From: Peromyscus leucopus | Taxonomy: Eukaryota; Chordata; Mammalia; Rodentia; Cricetidae | Direction: 5' to 3' | DNA length: 64,000 nt | Assembly (NCBI RefSeq): GCF_004664715.2 | Contig: NC_051085.1 | Location: 23,644,551-23,708,550 of the forward strand | Shown here: positions 25,801-39,280 of the stretch, one piece after another | Numbering within the stretch: position 1 is the first letter of the stretch | Layout of the letters: each line of letters begins with the position of its first letter | Translations under genes and position numbers: made by a program | The notes under the pieces: model-generated | What the model was told of the DNA's origin: nothing | The model's database searches: none | What the model saw: only the letters and a program-made list of their open reading frames with translations

Positions 25801-28800
25801 TGATCTTAGTTTGTACTGTAGAATAGTCTCGTGTTTTTCCAGTTGGGAAGTTAGGCGCCTTTTCTGTCCATCCTATGGGGCCCTTTAGCTGTATTTTCGT
25901 TTCCTCGTCCTTTGCCCGAATGCTGCCTGAAAGTCTGCTCTCCACTTTCGCCCTCACTTCCTGCTTGTCTGTGATCCTGTAGCGCCTGCACCCACTGTTC
26001 AGCCGAAACACCCACTAAGGGCACAGAGCCCCCCTGTTCCACAGGGTTGAGTTTCATAGGCCTTCCTTCTTTCTGGGATAACGTCCTCACTGGGTGCTGC
26101 TCTTACTCATTTGAAGTTTTATTTCAGTCTCTTTAAGACCCTGGGCTTTTCTTTCATTTCTGTTTACATAATTATTTTTCTCCTAGCATCCAAATTTTAT
26201 GTATGTATGTGTTTGTTTGTTTGTTTATTTATAATTTCGGTTTTTTGAGATAGGGTTTCTTTGGCTGTCCTGGAACTCTGTCTGTAGACCAGGAGAGATC
26301 CACTTGCCTCCCAAGTGCTGGGATTAGAGGTGTGTGCTACTATTGCCTGGCTAGCATCCATTTTTTAATCCCTGTTTCCATCATAGTGAATGTTATTTGG
26401 AGTTTTTCCATCCTTTTTTTTTGGGGGGGGGTTGTTTTACTGTAAAATTGATCATAATACAAAAGTGTATAATTATGTAAGAATAATTGCTGGGCATGGC
26501 GTTGCATGGCTTCGGGAGGCAGAGGCAGGAGGGTCGCTATGAGTTCCAGTGCCTGCCTCAAGAATAAGAATAACACTAGAGCAAGCCCTTGGGTAGCTGG
26601 CACTTAGGTTAGAATTAGATTCCTTCTCACCAGCTCCACTTGTTTAAATGCTGATGGCTCCAAGTGTGTGTGTCCCAGAGTTCAGCTGCCCGATGATTAT
26701 CTCTTTCCGCTAGTACCATTTTCTGGTTGTGTGTATGTGGAGTGTGTGTGTGTGTGTTGTGTGTGTGTATTGTGTGTGTGTGTTTGTCCGGTAGTTACAT
26801 ATCTCAAAATTTGCCATTAAGGTGTTTTTTTCTTCAGGTGTCTCTGATCTTACCACTGACACGATCATCATCATCCACTTAGGTCTCATATGCTAGGCTT
26901 TTGAGCTTCTTCACTTTCTCTCTACATGCACTGACTTCTCATCAGCAGTGTTTCCATTTGTCTGTGTTCTTCATGGTCAAAAGCTGCTGTATTTTACAAG
27001 TTAGCGTTTTTCATTTCTGTTTCATTTATCTGATCAAACACTCATTCAACATCGAACTCTTTACTGATGTGGGAAAGGTCCGTATTCCACTCAGTTATGT
27101 ATCTCACTTAAGAATACTTCATACTTACAAAGTATTGGCCACTTTAATAAGGTGCATTTTACTGTTCAAAATAATAAGGTGAAATATTTGCGTAATTGTA
27201 TGCGTACAGTTAGGATTACAAATGGACACACATTTTATGTGGGTAAATGTGGGTTAGCATGAGCATTAAAGTATTTTCAGCTGAACTAAAGAAAAGTTAT
27301 ATAACAAAAAAATGCTATGTTTGATGGAATAATTTTCTACCTTCATTTTCTTTCTCTTTAGGAAAGGCTAGTAGAAAAAACCAGAAATGGCGAGGACCAG
27401 ATGAAAACATCAGGGCAAATCTTCGTCAGTATGGCTTAGAGAAGTTTTACCTTGATGTCTTGGTTTCAGATGCCTCTAAGCCTTCCTGGAGGAAGGGAAC
27501 ATATTTTGATGCAATCATCACAGATCGTGAGTTTATTTTTATACAAAGTAGGAAAGGGGTTAGTTTTCTGAAACTGGTATATTTTAAGTACAAAATATAT
27601 CAACACATGTAAGAAGTACCCACTTGTACTAGGGTTCTTCCCACTCTTCTTCAAAAACAATACAAAAAATTATGACTAGATAGCCGGTTGTTAATTTAAG
27701 TACTTGAGGGTTTCATTTTAGTAAATACATTTATTTCCTGTCTGTATTTATAGCTGTATATAATTTGCCATCCATTTTCTCTTCCACTGCTTTTTGAGGC
27801 ATGTATTTTTATATTGACTGTGACTGGTCATAGTATAGCACCTAGAGGTAGTGTTATTTATGGTTCCTATGTCAGTCTCAGGGAGTTCATCAATCTCACA
27901 TTCTTCCACCGGTTAGCCTCTGTAGCACCTGTTTTCACTGGCATCTTCTTTCTGTACGTAGAAAGATTTGGAAGTTGTGTTAACCACTGGGTTGTGCCCC
28001 GACTCGCTCCAGAACATTACATGAAAACTTAGGTTCTTTGCTCCTGAATCTTGAAAATTTGACGTGATGTATCGAAACAGATGTGCCTTTTCCATAGGGT
28101 TGCTAATAATGTTTGTAATAATTTTTGTAATTAAAAATTTTGGTAATAATTGGTAAGTAGTGCAAAGTTAAGACCTTTTGTTAAAACCCATTTTTTTGTT
28201 CTTTGACTATAGGATTTCAAATCTAACAAGAAAGTTCTTAGGCACTAAGATGTCATTGTGAATATGTATTATGACAATTTGGACCTTTTATTATTTACTG
28301 TTTGTTCTTCCAGTATGGCATTTTTACTTCTATACTTTAGTGTGGATTTTCTGAGAACCAAGATACTTAGCCGCAGTGTGGCAATCAATTTTAAAAAATT
28401 GATATATATTTATGTATATATTTTAGTCTACAGTTTGTTAACTAGTTTTGTCAGTTGGACCACTTATATTATGAACTGTTGTTTTCCCTGAATGCAGGAT
28501 CCACTTCAGAGTCAGGCATGGCAGTTAGTAATTTGGGACCTCCATTACTTATTAGGTCTTTATACTGTGGATGTTTTTGAAGACATGGTTTCCCTTCCCT
28601 GAGCATTTTATGTTATGTTAAATGTTTTTGGGTGGAATAATGCGTGGGTGAGGTTTTTTCCTTCTGTGGATATCACATTTGCTTGCATACGTTGTGTGTC
28701 TGTCCCTCATTGGTGACTGGTTGACCTGACTCTCCTGTTCTTTTTATTCCTGCCTAGCTCCATATGGCATCAGAGAATCTACAAGAAGGTCAGGTTCACA

Positions 28801-31800
28801 GAAGCAAATACCAAAGGGAATAGAAAAATGGTGAGTGAAATTTAAATGTAACAAGTTATTACCTTGAAAAACTTGTTGTTTTTTTTAATAATCACTGTGA
28901 GCAATCTTAAACTTTTTACTGATTTTTTTTAATGTTTGTTCTTTGTTAGTCCAGAAAGCCACGTTCCTGTCTCCTTGAGTTATCACCTGAGTGACATGTT
29001 TTTTGACCTATTAAACTTTGCAGCTGAGACCCTCGAACTAGGTGGAAGACTAGTCTATTGGTTACCAGTGTACACTCCAGAGTACGTAGTCTTTATTTTC
29101 AATGTTGTTTTCTACTGTATTTGCACATTTTAAGCATCCTTGTTTCCTCATCTCTAACTTTGCTCATAATTCTATATTTACTATTTATCAGTAGCCTTGG
29201 TTTACTTATATACTAGTAAAAAATAATCCCCTTCCTCTTATTAGTTGGATTTTTTTTTTTTTTTTTTTTGACTTTTTAAAGTAAGATTGGCAGATGACAG
29301 CCTTTGGGCCAGATATGCTTTTCATACTGTTTTTATAAGATGGTTGAGCATAACTACCTTTTATATTTTTAAAAGTAATGGTTAGAAAACTCACAAAAGA
29401 CTATGTAACAGAAAATCTGGGCATGATAATGCATGTTTGTTATCTCAGAACTTGGAAGGTATAGGTAGGAGGTCAGAATTCAGGGTCAAACTCGGCTACC
29501 TTCTGAGTTTGAGGTTAGTCTGGGCTATATAATGTTTCAAAAAAAAGTTGAAAGAAATACATGTACCCACAAAATCTAAAATCTCTGCATTCTGGCTCTT
29601 TGCCTGAAAAGTTTGCCAACCCTTACAGACCTCTTAGCTCAGTGTCTGATATATCATTAGATGTTCAGTAGCTGCTGCCTGGTACAAAAACACAGGTGAT
29701 TTTCAAGACTGTACATGAGTAACTCATATGTCTACTACTTGGATGCTGGGTTTTTACAGGCCTGTCATGTGTTATGGCCACCTTAAATGCAATCAATCTT
29801 TTTTTACAAGTCAATACCAAAGTAAAAAATATGCATATATTTAAAGCTCTTTTATGTTGAACATGATTGGCTTTGTTACTGTATATAACTGCTGAACAGA
29901 GTAACTGGTATAACTGCTGAACAGCTGTGTACATCAATGATAGAAGACAAGGTGTTTGAATAAGATGTGGTATTAGAGGGGCCTAGAGAGAGGTTCAGTG
30001 GATAAATCAAGCCTGATCATTTGAGTTCAGTCATTGGGACCTACATGGTAGAAGGAGAGAATTGACTCCCGTGAGTTATCCTCTGACACACACTTTTTTA
30101 AAAAGAATGGAATCTTAAGTTTGAAAGACAGTATTAAGATTATGGTTTAGTTATTTCTAATCTGCCATAGAAATCTTTTTTAAAAAATATTGTAATACCT
30201 GTCTTGGCTGTATATACTTGTTCAAAAGCAGTTGAGGACACTGGTAGCAATGGTGGGTTAGGTGCCTCAGGATTTGGAAGATATGTAGCTTTTGTTTATT
30301 TTATAAACAATTATATTTGAAGTGACTTTGGCCTAGCTTTAGTTATGCAGTTGTTTATCAACTGATAAGTACATGTATGCAGATTAGTTAACACTGGCTT
30401 TATGTTTTCTTAGAGGGCTAGAGTACTTGTTACTCTTACAGAATACCCAGGTTCAAGTCTCAACCAGCACTGCACATAGATGGCATTGCATCACAAACCC
30501 CACTGCAACACTGTTGCATTGTTTACAAATACCACTACTACACTGCATTGTATACAAACCCCACTGCAACGCTGTTTGCACTGGATACAAATACCACTAC
30601 TACACTGTTTGCATTGTATACAAACCCCACTGCAACACTGTTTGCATTGTATACAAACCCCACTACTACACTGTTTGCGTTGTAGTACAAACACCACTAC
30701 TACACTGTTGTGGTGGAAAATGATAAACTATTCATCATTTTTATGCATTTGTAGATTTGTATCCTACAAGAGTCTCCCTTTCATTTACTCATTTATATTT
30801 AGTGGTATAGAATCATGGATTACTGTGTTCATCTTAATAGATTATTACATACTCTTATGACTAGGTGTTATACTAGACTCTTACAGTCCAGTTCTCATAT
30901 GCAATCAGTATCAGTGACAAAAGCCTGTTGTGTGGGGATCTTAGGGTCAACAGTCATAGGGAAGCATCCCATTGCTGGTACTGGGATTTTGTTCAGTGAC
31001 CTTAGGGCTTCCAGGTGTGCCTTTTCTACTCATACCAGATGCCTTTGTTCAGACTCATTAGCCATAGTTTTATGTTTATAGGCACAGACTGTTGTAGGAT
31101 TTTCTTAGTCACTCATTAGATATCACCTACGCCTTGTCTAGCTATAAAACACCCATGAATATCATTGCAGATCTGAGCCCTGCATCCTGTCCCAATTATT
31201 TTCCATCCTTGCTCCTATGGGGTGTACTTTCATGTCTTTCAGATGCCTCTTTAAATCTGTGAAGCACTCAGGTTAGCACTATATAATGAGACCTTTTACA
31301 TAGTGTGGGCTGGATCCCTGAAGGCCTGTTGCAGTCCATTCCAAGCACATGCCTACTAGGATCAATATACAATAGCTAACAGGTTACTAAAAAATAGTTT
31401 ACAAGGTCCAACACAGCACAGAAAGGCCCCCATTACTTGTAGCAGTTCTTTGCTCAGAAGAACAGTGTTCACAACGAGAACATGGATGGATGGATGGGGA
31501 GCATTCCCATAAGATCTTTAAAATCATTCTTTGTGAGCTATCCCAACTCCTCCCTCTGGAGTATTGCTTTTAATGTACATCCTGTCCCCCCTGCCCGGGG
31601 GGGGGGGGCGCGAGGAACTGGCTTGTGCTTATCACCTGGCCTGGGGCCCAGGGGAGCCAGGGTGTCTTCTCCCAGGGTCTGACTGGCTCTGGGCTTGTGC
31701 TGCTGCCTTTTGCTGCCTCTCCATGGACCACACTTGGCTTCTGGAAGGATCCAAGGCTGGCTGAACAGTCTCTATCCCTAGGGAAAATTGCCCACTCTTA

Positions 31801-34800
31801 GGACATGCTCAATCCTTTTCACTTACACCACACCATCTCCATGTCCATTCATTGATGCCTATTATTCCTAGTGCTTTTGGGGTCCAACAGCAAACAGTAT
31901 GTACCTGCCCCCCATCATCCATCTAAGCAAATAGTCTGCAGTTCAGCATAGGACCTTCAGTTGCATTGTGTTCTTCTGCAGGCTTTCTTGTCTACCATGT
32001 TAGGGAAGAGGCTGTGATGTTTCCCATCTAACAGAATCTACTTTTGAGTAGCAAGTGTCATAGTGGGAATCACTGGTATTTCCCTGTTATAATCCCCTTT
32101 GGTAAAGGGTTTTATAACAAAGTTCAGACTTCAGGGACTTAGAAAAATTCTAAGCATGTTTGGCTTTCTGTTAGTTTTTCCCCTGGGAACCCCAGCTCAA
32201 CACAAATACTGCCATATTTGCTTTTGACCTGGACAGAACCCATCATCTGCTCTGTTTTTCCTAATCCATCTTGACTGGTGTAGCACTTATGACACCCTAA
32301 GTCATTAAGACCCCTCAGAGTCTCCTACATCATAAAGATCAGATACACTGTGGGGTTCAGCAAAGCCACACACAGTCCAATACCTCTGCTGGATTGACTA
32401 ACGTCTTAGGTTCCAGTGGATACAGCCCTGTCTTGTTTGGTGAGCTGGGCATGCACGACACAGTCCTTCTCTCACTCCCAGCTCTCTTACCATGTCCCTC
32501 TCATTGCCACTGTCACTGTCTGGTTCTTCACACAGGTTCCCAGGTTTGGATCCCAGGAGACACTCTTTAGTATTGGTGTGACATGTACTCTCCAGTCTGA
32601 CCCTTCCCACTCAGCTGTAAGAAATGGTGAGGCGGTGCCTCCATTTCATCTTCTTCATCCAGTTCACCAACCAAATGGGGGCAGCCCTGAAAGATGCCAG
32701 CCACCTGCCCATTTCCCGTTACAATGCCCCCTTTTCGGGAAGACAGCCAAGCCGTGGTTGGATGTCTTATCAGCTACAGCAGGGACAATGCAGCTTCTCC
32801 CGTACTGAGCTTTGGATCTGTCATGTTCCTCTTAGCGCCAAGTATTGCATTCCTTTCCCTAAAGTCCTGATCAGACACCCTCAGAACAAAGGTTCACACC
32901 TTTGTGGTGAGGGAGCGTTACCCCAACTGATCTGAGGTCTCTTGTGGGTCGTTGTGTGAACTTTTCTTTCTGAGGACATGAACAAATGTCTCTTTGTCCC
33001 AAACATGGTCCCAGCAGAGCATAGGAACGTTCCATGAAAAGTCTAGCTTGGTAAAAACGATGATTTTTAGTTAGGGTTCTTTATGGAAATTTAGGCAACT
33101 TATGTACCACTCCACCACTGAAGTGAAAACATCTCCCACAGCAGCTGTTAATTGTCGGTCTATCCTTGGGGTGGGGCCTCCTAAGCCCTCTACTCTACTG
33201 ACCACTGCCTGTGAGTCTTGGGGAGATGTGGGGCCCTGTAAGCCCCTCCCTCTGTGACAGAAGGTTTATTGGTCCAGTCTTGTGCCAGCTGCTGACAGAT
33301 GAAGAGGCCATGGCACATTGTGCCCGCAGGAGAGTGTTTCCTAATGTGAGAGTCACAGCTTCTGTGATTTCTAGAGAGTAGTAGGCATGTGTCATGCTGA
33401 GGACAGCTTTCACAGCATTTCACTTAAGTAAAATTCGAGGATTTAAGCTGACTGTATTTCTGAAGACCTTAAAAAGCAGCCACAGCATATTTCTTCAGTG
33501 ACTTTTGTATTCTACTAATTTAAACAAGGAAAAATGTCCAAATACTTATAACTACAGGATATAGACAAAGAGCTAGGTATGAAGACATCTGAGTCAGGAG
33601 GATCTCAAGTTCAAAACCAGTCTGGGCTACATAGTGAGTTTTAAGTCATGCTGGGACACCTGGGTGTAAAAACTGTATCAATTCCTTCTCTTTTGTTTTG
33701 TTCTGTTTTTTTTTTAATTGAAAAAAATATTTAGACAATATATTCAGATTACTGTTTTCCCTTCCCGAACCCCTCCCAGATCTTCCAGAATCTTCCCCAC
33801 TCCCCCATCCCTACAACTCCATACTCTTTCTTTCTTTAGAAAACAAACCATCATTTAAAAAACAAGAAAAACCCCCCACAAGAAACACACACAAAGTCCA
33901 CAAAACACAAAATTGGAAACTGTAGTATACATATAAAGGGCCAGTAAGAAAAAAGTGCTCACACAAAGCTGAAAATGTGGTATATTTACCCAGCAGAATA
34001 TTATTCAGCTGTTAAACAAGATTTTGAAGTTTGCAGGTATATGGATAGAGCTAGAAAATATTATCCTGAGTGAGGTAACTCAAACCCCAAAAGATAAATA
34101 GTTCATGTTGTCTCTTACATGTGGATGTTAGCTTTTAAGCATTCGATGGGCACACTGCAAACTGTATAGCCTCAGAGGTCAGGTATAGAGTAAGAGACTA
34201 GGGCACTGGTTCTCATCCCGTGGGGAACTGAATGGCCCTTTACAGGAGTCACCTAAGAGCACTGGAAAACGCAGATATTTATGTTACAGTTCGTAACGGT
34301 AGCAGAGTTACGGTTGTAAAGTAGCAGTGAAAATAAGTGTATGGTTGGGAATCACCACAGCACGAGGAACTGTATTAAAGGGTGCAGCATTGGAAGGTGG
34401 AGAACCCCTGGGCTAGAGGGGAGGGTATGGGTTGGGGGTATCTCTCCAGGAGGGGAATAGAATATACAGACAGGGAGGGGGGATTGGAGCAGGAGGGTTA
34501 AATGGGGAGGGGGTTGGAAGAAAGGAGGCAAGGGAGGGATTACAGGGAGGGCCAACTAACACTGAGGGCTGTCTGAGGGGACATGGTAAACCTACTACTG
34601 AAGAAGCTTCCATTGTGTACATACATAGAAGAAGTCTAAAGAGTCACCAAATAACAGGGAGACTGTACCCCAACTAGACGTCTTTTGCCATCAAGTGAAG
34701 CCTCCAGTGCCAGGAGTGGGATATCTTTAGTTGTTCGTTTGCATTTGTCACAGACATTTCACTGAGGCACAGATTTCTTCCAGCTGTGTGACTAGCACAG

Positions 34801-37800
34801 TGGGAAGAGTACTGTCGAGTTTACTGTGTATTGATTTGTACCTGAGTTATTTCCAGAGCTTCTGATGCTCAGGACTCAATCTTATCATCTCTTCACCACA
34901 CTCTGATATTTGTGGCTTTAGTGTCCGTCAGCTTCTACTGCCTGAAAATGACGCTGAACACGTTTGGTCTGTCATCCGAAGCAGAGATGTGTTTGATGTC
35001 CTCAGACCTGCAAAGCTCCTGAGCGAGTGCGCTTGTTTACTCAGGTTCCACACGTCCTAGAGCTTTGTTATCCACTTTCATTTTGCCAGCTAACTCTGAA
35101 ACTGGCTAGAAGCTTCCATTGTGAAAAGACAGAGTCCAGCTGCTCCTCTTAGCGATGACCGTGATGGCAGGGCCAGCACGATGATTCAGTGGATTAGGGA
35201 GCTCACTGCCCAGGCCTGCTGATTGAAGTTTGACCCCCAGAACCCATGTGGTAGGAGAAGACTCCTGAAGGTGTGCTCTGAGCTCCACAGGTGTGTTGTG
35301 TTACTTCTACGCACACACTCACTAAATAAAGTAATAATAAGAATATGATGACATACAGATATCAAAACTTGACATTATACCCCATAACTGTGTTATAATT
35401 ATCAATTAAAGTGAAGTACGGGAGCTGGAGACGTGGCTTAGCAGTGTAGAGTGCTTGCTGTTCTCCAAGAGGCCCCGAGGTCAGTTCCCATAACCTCCAC
35501 TGGGCGGTGCTCATCACTGGCTTGTCACTGCAGCCCTGGGCCTTCTTGTGGCACCCTGGGAAAGCCACACGTAGGTGACACACATACACGCACAGACACA
35601 TATATATGTGCACTCTCACAGACGTTAATAAATGATGGCCAAGAAGCCCGATAACACGTCTCAAATGAAGATTTTGGGAAGTTTATGGTGGTTCATATTA
35701 TTGAAGAGAACGTGTTTTTCGACTTTATCTAGGAAACAGGAAAGAATGATTCCTTAAACGGTTCAGAATGTCCAGTAAATTTACAGTTTGTTTTTCAAGT
35801 GGCAGGTGAGATTGATAACTTTTAGAAAGAAAATAAAACATGAAATTTTACAAGGAATTGAGTGACAATGACAGTTGATTCATGAAGAAGCTGGTGGCTT
35901 GTGTGCACACCTCTTTGGTAAAGAGTTGGATGTAATTTGTATTCGTGCAATTCCCACTCGGCACTCCACTCTCCTGTGGTCTAGTATTTCCACAAAGTTG
36001 TGCAACTACCCCTACTGTAAACGACACCCCCACTGTAAACATTTTCATTGTTCCCTGAAGAAACCCGCCGAGAACCACCCCTCCTGCCTTTGGTAACCAC
36101 TGGTCCAAATCTGTGTGGATTTGCCGATTTGAGCTGATTGCAGTTTTAAATAGCTAACAATCATAGGGTAATAGTAGTAAAAACAGAATCAGGTATTGTT
36201 TTTTGTTTTTTTTTTTTTTTTTGGTTTTTCGAGACAGGGTTTCTCTGCGTAGCTTTGCGTCTTTCCTGGAGCTCACTTGGTAGCCCAGGCTGGCCTCGAA
36301 CTCACAGAGATCCGCCTGGCTCTGCCTCCCGAGTGCTGGGATTAAAGGCGTGTGCCACCACCACCCAGCTAGGTATTGTTTTAATTGTGCAGGCCAAGTA
36401 CAGACTTAACAGTTTGCAGACCGTCTACTGATATGAAACACACTGTTAGTATATACCAAAGTGTTTCTAAGCTGCTATTTTAATTTTTCAGTGCAGTATA
36501 GCAAGTCGCATTTCTATTGTATTGGGTATGTTGAGTAATCTAGAAATGATTTAAAGAATACAGGAGATTATTGGAGTTATTGCATATATCTCCTGGTTTG
36601 AGTGACTCCTTGGATTATAGTATGGGAAGGGAGGTGTCCTACAACCAGTCTAAGATACAGAGGGGGACTGTAAGAGGCTAGTTAGTGATCAGTAATGTTG
36701 GTAGGCCAAAGAATGTTCCTTTATGGTTTTAAAAAAAATGTTTGCGTGCTTTTAAAACAAATGCTATGGTTTGTGCCTACCAGGCCCTACTCAAAAAAGA
36801 AAGCCAACTACTGGCAACTTGGTTTAAGCAATATTAGCATTCATGTCATAAATATTACTTAAAATTATTTTTTAAATTTGGATTTTTTTTGTTTTATAGT
36901 TATACAAGAGGCATAAGTTTAAAGAGTTTGTATTTGTGCATGTTTAAGTGACATTTTAAAAACATGAGTCAGCGTCAATAGAAGGTTTTTTAAATTGCTT
37001 TAAAAAGTTAACATTCCTTACGTAGAAGGGACTGGAATATGAGTCCAGCTTGAGCTACATAGTGAGAAATAGGCTCCTCCATACAAAACAAGTGTACATT
37101 CTTCAGTATGACAGGCACTATTTTAGACATCCATGGATTTTGCTGTATATAAGCTTAATTTCACAGTTACATTTTCTTTGTTTCCATTTTGAAATTTAGT
37201 CTCAGTCATGATATGAAACTTATTTCCTCATAACATGAATATTTTCTGTGGAGATTCTACATTTGATATGGCCTTGTTTTATTAAGAAGTACATTATTCC
37301 TGACTGTAGAGCAAGTCTTAAAGACTTACTAGGTGAGGTAAAACTGAAATGGTCACAAGTTTCCTAAGGAAGAGCAAAGAAAGACTTCAAGAGAATTCCT
37401 TCCCCTGATAGTGGACTGAAGTGCAGCATGAATATTGCTTGGTGAGTGAGTGGTGAAGGTTTGGAGCATGTGATTGAGGCAGTGAGGGGGAGATAGTTGA
37501 AGGTCAGAGAGACATGAAGAGTCCCCAAGAGTGGTGGTCAGGGTGATGGTGACATGTTAGAACAGCTAGCTGGGTTCAAGGTTCTTAGTCAGTACCTCTC
37601 CTGTTTTGAGTCCGAGGTTTAAGATCACCCATGTAAACAAATGTGTGCAGAGACAGAGAAAGACACAAAGGTCTGCAAAGGAAACTAAAGCCTGCAGCCA
37701 GTGTTCTGCAGGTACCCACATGTAGCAGGGCCCTTCCTGCTGCTCGTCTTCACTCTGCACTGTCAGGGTTCCTCCATTTCTAGTTTCCTCTGCTAGGCTC

Positions 37801-39247
37801 TCAACTAGTGTGTTCACTGGCCTGCTGGTCTCAGTCACCTCTGTTCATGCAGTAGTACATCGCCCTGTAGCAACACTCTGCACCACTCAGTGTCATAGCC
37901 TCAGTGTTACTTTCTAGTGAATGTGACCTAGGGGCTAACACACTCTCGAGTGTCTCTTTGTAGTTATTTGAATTAGTTTATAAATAACCTTAGCCTTATT
38001 TTCATAATTAATGGAGGTCTCAAGATGTCATTAACTTTTTTTAGAGATGCTTCTTTTCACTGTGTAAAGTATATGCATGCTGTTGTAGACTTCATAGAAA
38101 TCTCCAGATGATCACCCCTCTTGACTGTCGGGGTTGCTGTGGAGTGTACTTCTGTCTAATCTGCTTTTGTGGCTCCTTCAGGGTGCAATCGTCATCTTGT
38201 AGTTCTGTGGTTTGTTTGGTATGCTTCATGAAAACATATGGTAGACTCTCCCCTCTTCCCTCCCTTCTCCCTTCATCTGTTTCCCTCCATCCGTTTCTCG
38301 CTGTCTGTCCTTCTGCCCTTCCCTTCAAGGGGTAAAGTATTGAACTCCATTTTTGGTACCGGCACTTGTAAAATATTTGTAAAGCACAAGTAGATTACTT
38401 AGGGATTGCATGGGCACCGCACTTGGCGTCCCAGTGCTGGGTGACTGCTGCCCATGTGATCGCTCCTAACGGTCAGCCTTCTGTCTGTCTTCAGGTACAC
38501 TGAAGAGATGGTGCCCTGGCACCCGTGCCTGAAGCTCATTAGCAACTGTGAGCAGAAGCTTTCCAGTCACACGGCAAGGCGCTTGATCACAATGGAAAAG
38601 GTGAAAGACTTTGAGGTATGCTGCCTACGTGGGTTTTTTGTTTTTTTGTTTTTTGTTTTTTGTTTTTTTTTTTTTTTGTATAAATTCTGGGAAAATCAAA
38701 ACTTGACCTTTCTAGATAGTTTTCCTGGAGTAGGCTTTGGGAATGTTAGTCTTGATTTTGACAGTCTAGGTGAATTTAGGAAGAAACAGGAGTTGAAGAC
38801 ATTTGTGGCCTCTGGCTGTGGTAGGAGTAGGAGCGAGGGGTTTACTAGAAGAGTGAACGAAACTCACTGAGCCCCTGGGCTTCACTAATGTCCGGTTGCA
38901 GAAGCGGAGCTTCCCGACTGCAGACTCGAATGTTTGTATTTATCTACTAAGAGTGTGTGCGTGCGTGCGTGCGTGCGTGCGTGCTGCGTGCGTGCGTGCG
39001 TGCACACATGTGCCCTAGGGCATGTGTAGATGTCACAGGACACCTGAGGGAGCTGGTCTCTCCTACCATGTTGATTCCAGAGAGTGAACTCAGTCATCAG
39101 GCTTGGTGGCAAGCACCTTTCCCCGTGAACCACCTCAGCAGCCGGACTGCAAGTTTAATCGAGACAGTGATCCTCTATGTAAGGAAGCAAGGAAAATTTC
39201 CTCGTCTGTTAGAGTACAGTGTCAGCAATCATATTCTCTCTCTCTCT

Positions 39248-39280
<33 letters not shown>

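Larger units (their letters stand above)
24411..27361 (+). other. TRMT11: TRMT11 intron 8
   Basis: GTGAGT donor and CTTTAG acceptor. It holds a B2 (24785-24967), a B1 with an internal deletion (26238-26352), a partial B1 (26489-26578) and imperfect TG tracts at about 26728-26785. 24970-26180 and 26790-27360 show nothing recognised. Confidence 0.85.
29082..38494 (+). other. TRMT11: TRMT11 intron 11 (9.4 kb)
   Basis: GTACGT donor and CTTCAG acceptor. Contents in order are an old B1 (29418-29548), a B3 (29977-30110), a B2 head leading into a 33-bp minisatellite (30413-30712), a long unrecognised and perhaps retroelement-derived stretch (30720-33430), an old B1 (33570-33680), L1 with a URR1-like insert (33700-34735), B3-type SINEs (35169-35343, 35420-35640) and a B1 (36203-36370). 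36385-38490 shows only a short B1-like remnant near 37030-37085. Confidence 0.85.

Noticed and set aside
29086..29087. Alternative donor GT four bases after the chosen exon 11 end
   Set aside because: Splicing there shifts the frame and gives a stop within the first codons of exon 12, whereas GTACGT at 29082 restores the TRMT11 sequence.
28936..29133. 65-residue open frame as an independent small gene
   Set aside because: It is TRMT11 exon 11 read through its donor into intron 11.
30483..30712. CRISPR-like array: ~33-bp units repeated about seven times
   Set aside because: The units are contiguous with no unique spacers, the host DNA is mammalian, and a B2 SINE leads into it. It is a minisatellite.
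32416..32808. 130-residue + strand open frame
   Set aside because: It overlaps another open frame, resembles no family, has no upstream exon or promoter signal and sits in an intron. Kept only as part of the unrecognised stretch.
38508..38870. 120-residue open frame as an independent gene
   Set aside because: Its first part is TRMT11 exon 12; the rest is intron with a T-rich tract.
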